From Symbiodinium microadriaticum (taxonomy: Eukaryota > Sar > Dinophyceae > Suessiales > Symbiodiniaceae), in contig LSRX01000325.1 of NCBI GenBank assembly GCA_001939145.1, forward strand, positions 587,912 to 651,911: a DNA stretch of 64,000 nt, in the 5' to 3' direction. The notes under the pieces are model-generated. The model was not told the DNA's origin. It did no database searches and was given only the letters and a program-made list of their open reading frames with translations. How positions within the stretch are numbered: position 1 is the first letter of the stretch; each line of letters begins with the position of its first letter. Below are positions 43,601-48,500 of the stretch, piece by piece. The translations under genes were made by a program, and so were the position numbers.

Positions 43601-43755
43601 ACACAGAATTGGGTTTACCAGTATACTGTCTAGGGAGGCTAAGAGTCGCAGAGTTCCGGGCTTACTGGTCCTCTGCATACAGCCCACCTGCGATCTTCAT
43701 CGTGCGGCGTGTGGTTGTCACAGCGCCTTGCACGACCTGCATGTCAAAAGCTTTT
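16869..43755 (-). CDS. nhaD: NhaD/NHD1-type Na+/H+ antiporter, about 20 exons
   Basis: The encoded protein is a membrane Na+/H+ antiporter of the ion-transporter superfamily (NhaD; NHD1 in plant plastids), exchanging sodium for protons. Exons in order: 43688-43755, 42984-43036, 42616-42664, 41950-41997, 40537-40598, 39586-39672, 39232-39285, 38229-38271, 37402-37457, 36234-36323, 33290-33326 (probable), 32047-32103, 29886-29939 (probable), 29229-29286, 28451-28544, 28253-28320, 27333-27353, 26508-26559, 17948-17980, 17325-17364, 16869-16956. Hallmarks seen in order are IDNLT, AANAGGAWSP, IGDVTTTMLW, TGLPPYLGM, VLEAAQESG, VVDNVPLV, GAGTGGSM and a C-terminal hydrophobic helix ending in TAG. Phases fit at most junctions. 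Four joins (after 41950, 40537, 39232 and 36234-33290-32047) probably lack a small exon. No internal stop was seen. The 5' end is uncertain; a methionine in exon 43688-43755 or an exon near 44370 may start it. A LINE sits in the intron between 26508 and 17980. Confidence 0.88.
17325..17364 (-). CDS. nhaD: Antiporter exon, VTLMGLEGV
   Basis: A 40-nt exon reading VTLMGLEGVGFLW across the junction, the counterpart of the GVAFMGMEKVDFFW region of plant NHD1. AG|G acceptor, GC donor. An alternative GTAAGC donor 17 bases downstream would break the phase. Confidence 0.88.
17948..17980 (-). CDS. nhaD: Antiporter 33-nt micro-exon, GSMLAVGSVAG
   Basis: Thirty-three bases supply the conserved GTGGSMLxIGSxAG loop of NhaD. 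Phase is 1 on both sides. The acceptor is GCAG|G and the donor is GC. It lies 8.5 kb downstream of the previous exon, the LINE occupying most of that intron. Splicing it in joins exons 26508 and 17364 without a frame change. Confidence 0.9.
18880..18985. repeat. Degenerate CCCTAAA array
   Basis: About 100 bases of CCCTAAA and CCCTAAAGC variants in the antiporter intron that carries the LINE. Confidence 0.8.
19704..20342 (-). pseudogene. 3' LINE open frame C, glutamate-rich
   Basis: A 212-codon open frame. Its good protein-like part starts near EEINMVMAVTEHQVKDFYY and continues through RRREEEQLAAEMAQEPKRRR and NSVGVDMAEFIVAAAAINP to a TAG-type end. It appears to continue the frame 20174-20566 after a one-base frameshift. 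Charged, helical; no family recognised. Confidence 0.4.
20174..20566 (-). pseudogene. 3' LINE open frame B, charged
   Basis: A 130-codon frame containing DGGDDDQLYREREEEEEKQ and AEDRAVVQAHLGWSSATAKH. It overlaps frames A and C, each in a different register, which suggests one longer protein now broken by two frameshifts. Function unknown. Confidence 0.4.
20532..21953 (-). CDS. 3' LINE open frame A, unknown protein
   Basis: A 473-codon minus-strand frame downstream of the RT. After a low-complexity Arg/Gly-rich N-terminus it has acidic and helical segments: LDTDSDYEDEEPQRMPGFIN, SPAEFQVMAEALPNFVGLL, an acidic EVEVEVEEEDTS tract and REWLMVVLSGVPEEARW. No domain recognised. It is unusual to find this much coding after the RT of a jockey-type LINE. 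It may be a lineage-specific accessory ORF or a captured sequence. Start codon choice is not supported by any signal. Confidence 0.45.
   Translation of the reverse strand: MPAATCHSHCFGTHSPPPSACATMPVPHLPLTVCRKLVDNPSAWREGPGVRVTTTTRVLTPRTGARGRGRGRDGGRESGRRGTERCQTSKSSEEMVTSGGRGRGGSPRGGSGRGTSSAREEGRDEEEPSFLWRTLLGLDTDSDYEDEEPQRMPGFINEPAYSTVFETLMDKSPAEFQVMAEALPNFVGLLSSELHDIVARVGHERGLGTARSPTASGSAELPGEAATSSALPPVEVHDVEDDADAELQRDDETEVEVEVEEEDTSLMQMVASGEPPTTGAKAGEPRRAIVSLRDWVEDRWAEDHQVADMITAAGRALGEHLDTDEDRNRGREWLMVVLSGVPEEARWCDRREPVRLPPQQQEWVEAVTRAVVEQVQEEKAETDEHGLMQRSLTGMHREAHERVTPPRALTVHTELQDMAESTARQAAAALLQRLLQHRETIAEWSALEAVLVAHSANVQHPVSAPAAHVQPGD
21938..22513 (+). CDS. Antisense open frame within the LINE
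   Basis: A 191-codon plus-strand frame, reading PEILYFEEDIELTFRQQWL and a serine/arginine-rich tract (RMRLSRSRTPQRQR). Its composition is more protein-like than the opposite minus-strand frame. Either the element contains an inverted segment here or this is a chance antisense frame. No family recognised. Confidence 0.25.
   Translation: MWQLASRVEERIHHRRDPRYAADVVVWLDSLRRTWEEESRAHLPPRWGQVPEPEILYFEEDIELTFRQQWLEQLCPVACESSRRDRLLETVGLRVEGPPCEREEARRMRLSRSRTPQRQRMTGRTGDHRQLLSRRQSDAEPEPEELSLVVKKFRQKSGMPLHNLSMAVATPRLHCAREFSSPSAAYLRQIV
22497..23000 (-). repeat. Four degenerate copies of a 40-bp motif
   Basis: A plus-strand motif of the form TTGCGGxGAATCGTGTA followed by CGGGGCTGTTC-like sequence occurs near 22497, 22589, 22723 and 22955. 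On the minus strand it encodes repeated peptides of the type SPDYTICRKY, SPDHAIHRKH, ECTILRKT and SIGYTIPRKT. It follows the RT domain. Confidence 0.5.
22524..25361 (-). CDS. LINE ORF2: AP endonuclease and reverse transcriptase
   Basis: Encodes the enzyme that nicks target DNA and copies the element RNA. The N-terminal APE-type endonuclease shows CWNVGG (residues 67-72), QE (98-99), ADFN (201-204), QIDG (264-267) and GDH (290-292). The reverse transcriptase shows LRPISL (near 539), LDINKAYD with the catalytic Asp (605-612), RGIRQGAVESP (662-672) and FMDD (709-712), then GLTVNCKKT. These catalytic motifs look intact. After about residue 750 the frame degenerates into repeated YTIxRK peptides. 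The first in-frame start-like codon after the TGA is GTG at 25361; no in-frame ATG is near. The frame is continuous upstream with ORF1 except for one TGA. Confidence 0.9.
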   Translation of the reverse strand: MEFECERIRSVLGASDPPRKVEQAESFSDRLGSVQLGSGDRARGQRSLESSPQGVNADEGQSTVFFCWNVGGKGVDSAIAATKYSSAKSADRAIFAPQELPRVHHGWQTTFHEHRTLVQFRGEDQWRGNGIMFPTAEYACLRRRGDHLGVWLRLRRVSTGSEFWVCSARLSTGVPDSQTADEACQLLSLRPPTALPSVVLADFNTRLKWTGAAGRYGQPMPTTGRADYLHSELERRGYQLHAPEQGQWDTPSSRPRRRGARGHQIDGVATKGTGRAQVTIAEGSYKQIGGDHERLCVVLPLGGRSLPVVGGSTGPREVRREIPSQVGLNQNRVEQLAVEYTRPKRGQRYRDPGPVKAAFRRAQELNSEQAWKDAQKARQRARDEWAQAKVQRASQGGWSDMRSLREKTGTDWAVHLTEEAYNLGKDPLTWTVNHFAAIFKAAVADHSSIEWGHESSTGTPFQVSELREVVAKGRRGKAVGFDLTSYELVKELCKDPVSEGSLLAWIETIRLGAPVPEAWMTTIITLLPKKIKPESPSDLRPISLSSAVGKVYGGLLLQRTRQALRPRGPEQCALGGRQTADYLFAVMRTFACETEWRFGLNWLKLDINKAYDSIHRVKIMEYLRDNLPKEMGREFEAWKRLLDPGVAIVRTPWGVQSIPQTRGIRQGAVESPFIFAVAMECALHRAQSHASWPQEIGGAPDMSLSAVLFMDDSILWDSRREALELKFKILSEELQEWGLTVNCKKTSFYSSPYSTSLQDPRDGQNGASATGPHEPDRVAGALPERARRGDIPEDSIGYTIPRKTKAMEVDLLRSREQTAGDRARGALPGRALQMDCLEDGNSTERWRGTQPGKGSRFQTRACEGQGDRRGDSHECTILRKTESKEDNVMAATCAADGGSGQAQLGRARRKDDPVNSPDHAIHRKHPQVGAGAEHGGNGRALVTTQ
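25380..26354 (-). CDS. LINE ORF1 with coiled coil
   Basis: A 324-codon frame starting 58 bases after the element 5' end. Residues about 45-115 form a predicted coiled coil (LQSLLQQQSDTLARSQAREI onward). Then comes NLVIFGGWDAD, which resembles the first strand of an RRM-like fold, and a C-terminal segment ending ADTLAERWETLMQE. ORF1 proteins of LINEs bind element RNA. A short hydrophobic stretch (FFLYFMFFLGLFGFLD), encoded by unusually AT-rich DNA at 25857-25905, interrupts the RNA-binding region. The terminal TGA (25380-25382) is in the same frame as ORF2. Confidence 0.75.
   Translation of the reverse strand: MLGMADIAIEDSDDRKPDGASPKVARAAGGRPTKRTGAGSAVTLEDLQSLLQQQSDTLARSQAREIRAAVTELREATTAELRGIRTELTRHSDYISQLRDHGEKLEARVQALEAQKTDGSTAFFGSASGEGGHQKNLVIFGGWDADTHKSDFFLYFMFFLGLFGFLDRFEDIFTTGPRRGHAMGLVKWPAGQSDQELKRQIIKLVQDIRGAAMAGKTMPLGKTLWAALSKTKLERLRAGHAGKSKRLVLEMNASEKYAMDVEWGAGSVWMRAQLVASATRAAPKGAEVKPGKAPGSWIDVPHIARMLGMAADTLAERWETLMQE
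26394..26412 (-). other. Tandem spliced-leader relic
   Basis: The complement reads GGCTCAAGGTGGGCTCAAG. The dinoflagellate spliced leader ends TTTTGGCTCAAG, so this is two adjacent partial copies, as left when a trans-spliced RNA is reverse transcribed, reinserted and spliced again. It coincides exactly with the LINE border. Confidence 0.6.
26508..26559 (-). CDS. nhaD: Antiporter exon, PLWQLVALGAGTG
   Basis: Fifty-two bases reading EPMDNPLWQLVALGAGTG into the next exon; family counterpart WQLVAFCAGTG. AG|G acceptor and GTGCGG donor in phase 1. The LINE begins under 100 bases downstream, at the far side from the splice site. Confidence 0.9.
27103..27310. repeat. CCCTAAA array, fairly regular
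   Basis: About 29 near-perfect heptamers with CCCTGAA and CCCTCAA variants, one of the most regular blocks here. It lies in the antiporter intron 3' of exon 27333-27353 and is interstitial. Confidence 0.9.
27333..27353 (-). CDS. nhaD: Antiporter 21-nt micro-exon, ASIEMFE
   Basis: Seven codons between CAG|G and a GC donor, phase 0 at both ends. It continues DNVPLVQ from the previous exon, matching the DNVPLVAATMGMY segment of the family. A longer version (to 27326, GT donor) would change phase and is less likely. Confidence 0.75.
28253..28320 (-). CDS. nhaD: Antiporter exon, SAVVDNVPLVQ
   Basis: Sixty-eight bases encoding ELFLSALLGASSAVVDNVPL plus VQ. The SAVxDNVPLV motif is diagnostic for NhaD-type transporters. 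Acceptor AG|AT (phase 1, not AG|G), GC donor. Confidence 0.92.
28451..28544 (-). CDS. nhaD: Antiporter exon, VLSRYSKFMREV
   Basis: Ninety-four bases encoding VLSRYSKFMREVTMDSDVV and a polar tail. It follows LEAAQESG and precedes the DNVPLV helix, matching the variable linker of the family. AG|G acceptor, GTGGAG donor. The open frame runs past the donor to a TGA at 28428, which would end translation if the intron were retained. Confidence 0.8.
28928..29008. repeat. 27-bp tandem repeat, 3 copies
   Basis: Three consecutive copies of a unit of the form CCCCAAGCCTTGAACCCAAG plus CCCTAAA. It is a higher-order unit built from telomere-like heptamers. Confidence 0.85.
29229..29286 (-). CDS. nhaD: Antiporter exon, FFTGVLLGVAVLEAA
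   Basis: Fifty-eight bases encoding FFTGVLLGVAVLEAAQESG; family counterpart FFLGILLSVSSLEAAG. AG|G acceptor in phase 2, GC donor in phase 0. It joins exon 28451-28544 in frame. Confidence 0.92.
29290..29450. repeat. Degenerate TTTAGGG array
   Basis: TTTAGGG, TTTAGGGG and TTTATAGG variants in the intron directly 5' of exon 29229-29286. Confidence 0.8.
29886..29939 (-). CDS. nhaD: Probable antiporter exon, VDISSLLPGAQGRI
   Basis: After CAG|G in phase 0, which suits the preceding exon 32047-32103, the minus strand reads VDISSLLPGAQGRIHRIGG. It fits the VTD...ALxRID segment between TGLPPYLGM and the FFxGILL helix. No canonical donor gives the phase needed by the next exon, so the 3' border is unresolved. 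Confidence 0.5.
31250..31534. other. Assembly gap (285 N)
   Basis: A run of N within an antiporter intron. A C-rich tract precedes it and TTTAGGG repeats follow it. Confidence 0.99.
31595..31655. repeat. (TA)n microsatellite
   Basis: Long TA run with a short TACATGTG interruption, inside an antiporter intron. Confidence 0.9.
31926..31947. repeat. (ATC)n microsatellite
   Basis: About seven CAT/ATC triplets in the intron 3' of exon 32047-32103. Confidence 0.85.
32047..32103 (-). CDS. nhaD: Antiporter exon, VTGLPPYLGMMMALGTFWL
   Basis: Nineteen codons with the TGLPPYLGM signature of NhaD. AG|G acceptor, GTGCCC donor, phase 0. The same frame is open upstream to 32349, so an alternative 5' extension (ending ...QPFE) is possible. 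Confidence 0.92.
33290..33326 (-). CDS. nhaD: Probable antiporter exon, SRNSIVVLVVG
   Basis: Thirty-seven bases encoding APSRNSIVVLVVG after CAAG|G, with a GC donor. Its position and hydrophobicity fit the RGQLVFAVGLG helix before TGLPPYLGM. Phase does not match exon 36234-36323, so at least one small exon is missing between them, and another before 32047. Confidence 0.55.
36234..36323 (-). CDS. nhaD: Antiporter exon, FVPSMVAGFIPLFGIWWQ
   Basis: Ninety bases, GIVTWTFVPSMVAGFIPLFG and on to a basic end. It is a transmembrane helix matching the LFLPSAISLAVPLAL region. Acceptor GCAG|G in phase 1 joins the previous exon to give STAGIVTW. The donor GTGGGC is most likely; a GTTTCC donor 12 bases on is possible. 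Confidence 0.88.
36710..36852. repeat. AT-rich minisatellite (TATTCTAT/ATTCCAT)
   Basis: Imperfect runs of TATATTACAT, TATTCTATTA and CATTCCATT. Strikingly AT-rich compared with the rest of the window. In an antiporter intron. Confidence 0.85.
36853..37060. repeat. Degenerate TTTAGGG array
   Basis: TTTAGGG, TTTTAGGGC and CTTTCGGTTTTAGGG units directly following the AT-rich minisatellite. Confidence 0.8.
37402..37457 (-). CDS. nhaD: Antiporter exon, IGDVTTTMLWIQHKVSTA
   Basis: Fifty-six bases with the IGDVTTTMLW signature. The first G completes the proline codon (CC|G) of the preceding exon, giving AWSPIGDVTTTMLW across the splice. AG|G acceptor, GTGTCG donor in phase 1. Confidence 0.95.
38229..38271 (-). 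CDS. nhaD: Antiporter exon, VVVVAANAGGAWSP
   Basis: A 43-nt exon with the AANAGGAWSP signature, among the most conserved in NhaD. AG|G acceptor in phase 1, GC donor in phase 2. Confidence 0.95.
39026..39052 (-). CDS. nhaD: Possible antiporter micro-exon, DPYGPKGVLG
   Basis: Twenty-seven bases with acceptor AG|AT and donor GTTTAG, phase 1 on both sides. They would supply the missing linker ending in LG before VVVVAANAGG. The upstream junction to exon 39232-39285 is not in phase, so this is tentative. Confidence 0.35.
39232..39285 (-). CDS. nhaD: Antiporter exon, VIDNLTATIVCIKILQRV
   Basis: Eighteen codons with the DNLT signature (family: LDNLTSTIVMV). CAG|G acceptor in phase 0; donor GTACCT, or GTGGTA three bases earlier. 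Confidence 0.93.
39586..39672 (-). CDS. nhaD: Antiporter exon, VTDLTPPKAGRLMPIV
   Basis: Twenty-nine codons: GMDPVTDLTPPKAGRLMPIV then CIIAFFLSS. It matches the VTDNITTRKPRTLLWVVGFV region and joins the next exon to read FFLSSVIDNLT. GTAG|G acceptor, GTGGGG donor, phase 0. Confidence 0.93.
40537..40598 (-). CDS. nhaD: Antiporter exon, VILFLLPAMCVVESIDHM
   Basis: Encodes VGSVILFLLPAMCVVESIDH; family counterpart EIVFFLLGAMTIVEIVDAH. Acceptor GCAG|G in phase 0. Donor GTGCCC (exon end 40537), or a GA donor giving end 40530 and the phase required by exon 39586-39672. Confidence 0.9.
41144..41212. mobile_element. MITE remnant with AGGGACCCT palindrome
   Basis: Contains AGGGACCCTATAAAAAGGGT followed by CCCT, a near-perfect palindrome, and then TTTAGAGAACT. 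The same terminal motif occurs in the hairpin at 13044-13143. Also present at 45616-45683 in the duplicate copy. Confidence 0.4.
41950..41997 (-). CDS. nhaD: Antiporter exon, DVLRLDKSAIMLVLAS
   Basis: Sixteen codons matching the ESLAFNKSGVGLLMAV region. Phase 0; GGAG|G acceptor after a pyrimidine-rich stretch; donor GTGCCC. Joined upstream it reads TLVALEDVLRLDKS. Duplicated at 46396-46443. Confidence 0.9.
42616..42664 (-). CDS. nhaD: Antiporter exon, VLAALFITGITLVALE
   Basis: Forty-nine bases, a transmembrane helix ending LVALE, the counterpart of the IFxLAYxLVILEE helix. TCAG|G acceptor in phase 2, GC donor in phase 0. Duplicated at 47063-47111. Confidence 0.88.
42984..43036 (-). CDS. nhaD: Antiporter 5' exon, hydrophobic helix
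   Basis: Encodes LALFALAFAFAFFGPSG after GTCAG|G in phase 1. A GTGCAG donor gives phase 0; extending to 42976 with a GA donor gives the phase 2 needed downstream. Read with exon 43688-43755 (ending MKIAG) it resembles a signal peptide or first helix. Duplicated at 47431-47483. Confidence 0.7.
43688..43755 (-). CDS. nhaD: Probable antiporter 5' exon
   Basis: Sixty-eight bases encoding KAFDMQVVQGAVTTTRRTMK and IA, with donor GCAG|GTGGGC. It joins exon 42984-43036 in phase to give MKIAGLALFALAF, so one of its methionines could start the protein or a targeting peptide. Acceptor is AG|A. Duplicated at 48135-48202. Confidence 0.6.
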
Positions 43756-44199
43756 CTCGAGGGTTGTCAGCAATATGACACCCTATTAGCGCTCACCGCA
43801 ACTACGTCTTTTCAAGCCTTCCTGTCGCCAACTTCTCAAAGCAAATCGGCGAGGATGCCTTCAACAAACTTGAAAACATGAACACCCGGAGAGCTCAAAG
43901 AGGTCGGCACACTGCTAACTTTTTTGAACAGTACATCTAAACAACCAACCCACCCGGTCCTAACAGTCTCCCGAAAGCCATCAAAGCCAAGCATTTAGTC
44001 CTGCCGGAGCCCTAAACCCTGGATTGCCATATCCTTTGAAGTCGAAGTCACATAATGCCCTATCATTATAAGGCATTGAACCCTACGTCTCTGTGTGGCT
44101 CTGTGAAAACAACAGTCCTACCACGCCTAACCAGCCGAAAAAAACAAAAAGAATACCAAAAAACACACATGCGCCAACAGAATCCAGAAGTCCGCCTTG

Positions 44200-44370
44200 T
44201 CACCGGCGCAGGCCGCCCCTGCCACCGAGGTGGGACTGGCGACCCTTGCCATGGACCTCGGTGGGCTGCAGCTTTGCTTGCCGGGCTTTGGGATAAACAA
44301 ATGGGCGTAAATCCAGACGAAGGCTCGGCTCGCTCCCCTCAAGCACGGCAACTTCTGCGGCACTCATGGC
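44200..44370 (-). CDS. Candidate 5' exon (AMSAAEVAVLEGSEPSL)
   Basis: After TCCCAG|G the minus strand reads AMSAAEVAVLEGSEPSLRL and stays open to 44200. It may be the upstream coding or first exon of the antiporter. Another frame is also open, so it is tentative. Duplicated at 48647-48817. Confidence 0.35.
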   Translation of the reverse strand, partial: AMSAAEVAVLEGSEPSLRLDLRPFVYPKARQAKLQPTEVHGKGRQSHLGGRGGLRR

Positions 44371-45509
44371 CTGGGAGAAGCGGCAGGGTGCTCGGAACTC
44401 TTGTGTACTCAAGGAGTCTACAGCTTAGGCTTGGGGAGTGCTGGACGTTGTGGCTTCAGGGGCTCCTCTGCTTGGGGATGCTACAGCACGAGCGAGGTGA
44501 GGGGTGCGAAAATAGACGCAGCTTGAACGACGGTTCCGACACCGGCTAGTTTAAAACTTTTTAACCCCCGTTCCGAGTTCGCTGACGGACATGCAGACAC
44601 CTGGAATGACCTGGAATGTTACGGTTGAGGAGTGCGCACCTTCAGAGCTTAGAACGTTTTAAGGTACCCTACAAACATCGAGTCTATCAAAAATACATAA
44701 GCCAAGGGGCGCGGCAGGGAACTGGCAGAGAGAAGCGGTATCACCAGAAAGGGTGATCTGAATCGCCACGTTTGGGCGGAAAACGATCTTGTCTGCGGCA
44801 CACGGGCGCAAGGTTCAGCCCCTCACACCCTGAACCCGAAAGTCCCAAACCGGGAAGCCGGAGCAGGCGTCACTAGAATCTGCAGTATGCAGCAACTGCC
44901 CTAGCCCTGAAGCGATTGCAACCCAAACCCTGTGCATTAAGCCGAAGATGCTTGCCTGGGATTGCCCTCCCAACGAAGCAAGCTTCAGATGTCGGAGCCG
45001 GGATCAATAAGTGTTAGAAATCCCGGGGGTGTGCCGCAGATCATGTTTTCACGGGTTTGGACATCGATGATCTTGCACGTGCTGCACGGAAGCACTGGGG
45101 CATGCTGCGGCACACCCTTCGGCTTGCTACAGGAATCCTGTTGGTGAGCACTTCACCCGGTTCTCCCCTCTCAAGTTGAAGATTCAGCGTTGACTTCCAG
45201 GCTTGCAGGCCCCGAATCACCCAGAAGCTCTCATCAAAGAAGCGGTGACATACCCAAAACCAACACCAACTTCCCGATCTTCGGGCCCAGACATCGGTCT
45301 TCTAGGGATGAAACACCCCTCACACGCTCAACCCATCTCGACCCCCGGAACATCGGAGCCCCAAGCTTCTTGTGATCCTGCCTGGGGACTGCAAAGTCTG
45401 TCAGAAAGGCACTTTGGGGTTCAGGGGGCCTTTAGGGGTTAGAGTGTAAGAGGCTTAGGGGTTTTGGTTCAAGCGCCTAAGAATCCGAACAACTTGTCCC
45501 CACAGTGCC

Positions 45510-45510
45510 N
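45510..45510. other. Single N at duplication junction
   Basis: One undetermined base lies exactly between the two 4.4-kb copies. Such single Ns also interrupt the repeats at 2836 and 62454, which suggests scaffolding of overlapping contigs. Confidence 0.99.
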
Positions 45511-48500
45511 GAAAGGTTCACAGAGTCTTGGGTTATAGGATTTAGGTTAGGGTTTAGGCTTATAGGGTTCAGGGTTTAGGGGTTTAGGCTGTACGGAAGA
45601 TACTCAAAACAGTACGGCACCCTTTATAAAAACAAGGGACCCTATAAAAAGGGTCCCTGATCCCTGATTTAGAGAACTATACCCATGTATGTCAGGAGCT
45701 TGAGGCGTAGTGTGCTCGGCGTTTAGGGCCGTTTAGGGTTTAGGGCGTTTTGATCCTTGGAACCCAGAGGTTGCCGTGTTTAGGGTTCAGAGCTATGCGA
45801 GGTTTCGAGTTTAAGATACAGGTAGGTTTAGGGTTTAGGGGGCTAGGGTCTGGAGCTGCAAGAAAAGCAGAATGTCGGTCTGCCGTGTCAAGCGCAGAAC
45901 CCTCTCGCAACCCTGCAATCGACCGTCCATGTTTGGGGAATACTGGACGCCCCAAACCAAAGACACAAGGCCCGAACACTCGAAAGGGGTATCTGCCTTC
46001 TGCAGATCTGGCATGAATGCCCGCCGCGTGATACGTCCACATCCTTGAAGGAGGTCTTCGGAGATGCAAACGGAAAGCTATCCAGGGTTCAGAACAACAT
46101 GGCTTTTCTTATGTTCCCGTGAAGGTATGGGCCTTCACAACAGGTGATAATGCCCAGCCTAAGCCTTGAATCCCACTACTTCACCATCCCTCAAACCCAA
46201 ACCTAATTTGGAGCTTCTGGGATAGTAGCTGCATTTAACTCGTTGTCGGACTTTCCAGAAGCACTTTAGTCTTTAAGGTTCCTTATTATTGTGATTGTAT
46301 CCGACTAAGTTCAGAGTAAGGACTGGTTTAGCATTAGGGTAAAGGCGCAAGGTCTAGGCAGTTTAGGTAGGAGCCTTACCGCTTCCAGGGGGCACGGAAG
46401 CCAAGACAAGCATGATCGCCGACTTGTCCAGTCGCAGAACATCCTCCCAGAGAGGCAGGGTTTCGGGCCGTTTAGGTAAGTTTAGGTTAGGTTTAGGGAC
46501 GATTCGACGAGGTGCTGCTGACAATGTTCCTTGAAAAGACAAAGCTGTAGCAGTAGCCCTCAAGGGCCTTAGTGTTTGTACAAAGATGCTTACAGGATGC
46601 CAGTGGTACTTCTACCACCTAATGTACACAAGTTGCTCCTAGCATAGCACAGGTTTAACGCTATTGTCCGACTTGGCTACTGCGTTGTTGGCCCTTGCGG
46701 CTGTCCTGGAAAACAATCTTTGAGTCCATTACAATCCTGAGGTACTGCTCGGTCACTTTGTGAGAGAAGCTTCGACGCTGAAAGAGATGATTGTTATCTA
46801 AAACTCTGCTCGCTTGATCATGCGTCTTCCCGACATTTCATTTTTTTGTCCGCCACCGTGCTACCGACAGTGCATCATTAAGTCGAAGAGTCGAACCGTC
46901 CAGGGAAGACTTCTCCCGCAAGACTTGCGGTGGGCTCTACACAGGACCAAGGGTCTGCAATCCTTTGCTTACACCGTGCGCGAGCAGGTTTCCCAACACA
47001 CCGGCAACAACTTGGCAAACAAACTCCGGTGCACCCACCGACGGGTCGATTGCTAAGCAAGCCTCCAGCGCCACGAGTGTGATGCCGGTGATGAAAAGCG
47101 CTGCTAAGACCCTGAGGACTTGGGCGAGTGCTGGGAGCCATTGGGGCAGGGTTGTCTGCAGCACTCTGACATGCATACCAAAAATTCGACAAGCTCTAAA
47201 CTTCAAGCCTCTACCCAAACTCTACCCTGCACCTTCGTCCCCTGGATCCCATCAACCCCAAAGCACCCCTGTGCGCGCCTCCTGTGCGTGGCTGCATCCT
47301 CCAAGAGGTTCGTGGGCCAACCTGGCAGGGGATTTCGAAAACCCTGTAAACATCCCGACAATCCTCGACCTTCACGTCAACTTCAAGAGAAAGCGCATCA
47401 GGAAACCCCACTGATCCCGGAACTCTGCACGCCCGAGGGGCCGAAGAATGCGAAGGCAAAGGCCAGAGCGAAGAGGGCAAGACCTGACAAAGGCACGGAA
47501 AACTACACAACAAAGGCTTTGGGGAGTTTGGTGGATTAGGGTTTGGGTTTTGGGATACTAGTATGGGCCAGACCTGACAAAGGCACGGAAAGTGAATGTA
47601 GCGTTTGGGGAGACAATGATCAGCATCGGGATTTGGGATACATTGTAAAACTGCTTGTCCAGGTTACATTAATGTGAGGGGCCTGAGTGTTTAGAACAGG
47701 GTTTTGGGATGGTGGATCATAGTATATAATCTATAAGAAGGAACCCTAACGCTTGGTATAATGCTATGTTGCCTCCTCTCAGTACGACCATGTACGACAG
47801 GTGGAATGCCCTCGTCAGCATCGTCATCAGTCGTGGTAGTAGAAGCCAGGCTGCTGTAGGGGTTCAGGACAGTTTAGGAATTCACTGGATTTGGGCTTCT
47901 GGCAGCATTCTTTCATGCAACATCTGGCTCTTTGCCTGTCGGCGCGGGGCCGCCTACTTAGTCTCGTGTAGTCCGCATCAACGGATCGGGGAGGGATCGC
48001 TCAAGCCCGCAAATTGGGTCGGCATTTGAAGCCTCTTAAGTGCTGGAACACAGAATTGGGTTTACCAGTATACTGTCTAGGGAGGCTAAGAGTCGCAGAG
48101 TTCCGGGCTTACTGGTCCTCTGCATACAGCCCACCTGCGATCTTCATCGTGCGGCGTGTGGTTGTCACAGCGCCTTGCACGACCTGCATGTCAAAAGCTT
48201 TTCTCGAGGGTTGTCAGCAATATGACACCCTATTAGCGCTCACCGCAACTACGTCTTTTCAAGCCTTCCTGTCGCCAACTTCTCAAAGCAAATCGGCGAG
48301 GATGCCTTCAACAAACTTGAAAACATGAACACCCGGAGAGCTCAAAGAGGTCGGCACACTGCTAACTTTTTTGAACAGTACATCTAAACAACCAACCCAC
48401 CCGGTCCTAACAGTCTCCCGAAAGCCATCAAAGCCAAGCATTTAGTCCTGCCGGAGCCCTAAACCCTGGATTGCCATATCCTTTGAAGTCGAAGTCACAT

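Larger units (their letters stand above)
41040..45509. repeat. 4.4-kb direct duplication, copy 1
   Basis: Corresponds to 45511-49956. Offset is 4471 at the start, falling to 4447 after a 25-base deletion in copy 2 (near 41378-41403) and a one-base insertion. I see about eight substitutions, all before roughly 42600; beyond that no difference was noticed for 2.9 kb. It contains antiporter exons 41950-41997, 42616-42664, 42984-43036 and 43688-43755. Confidence 0.95.
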
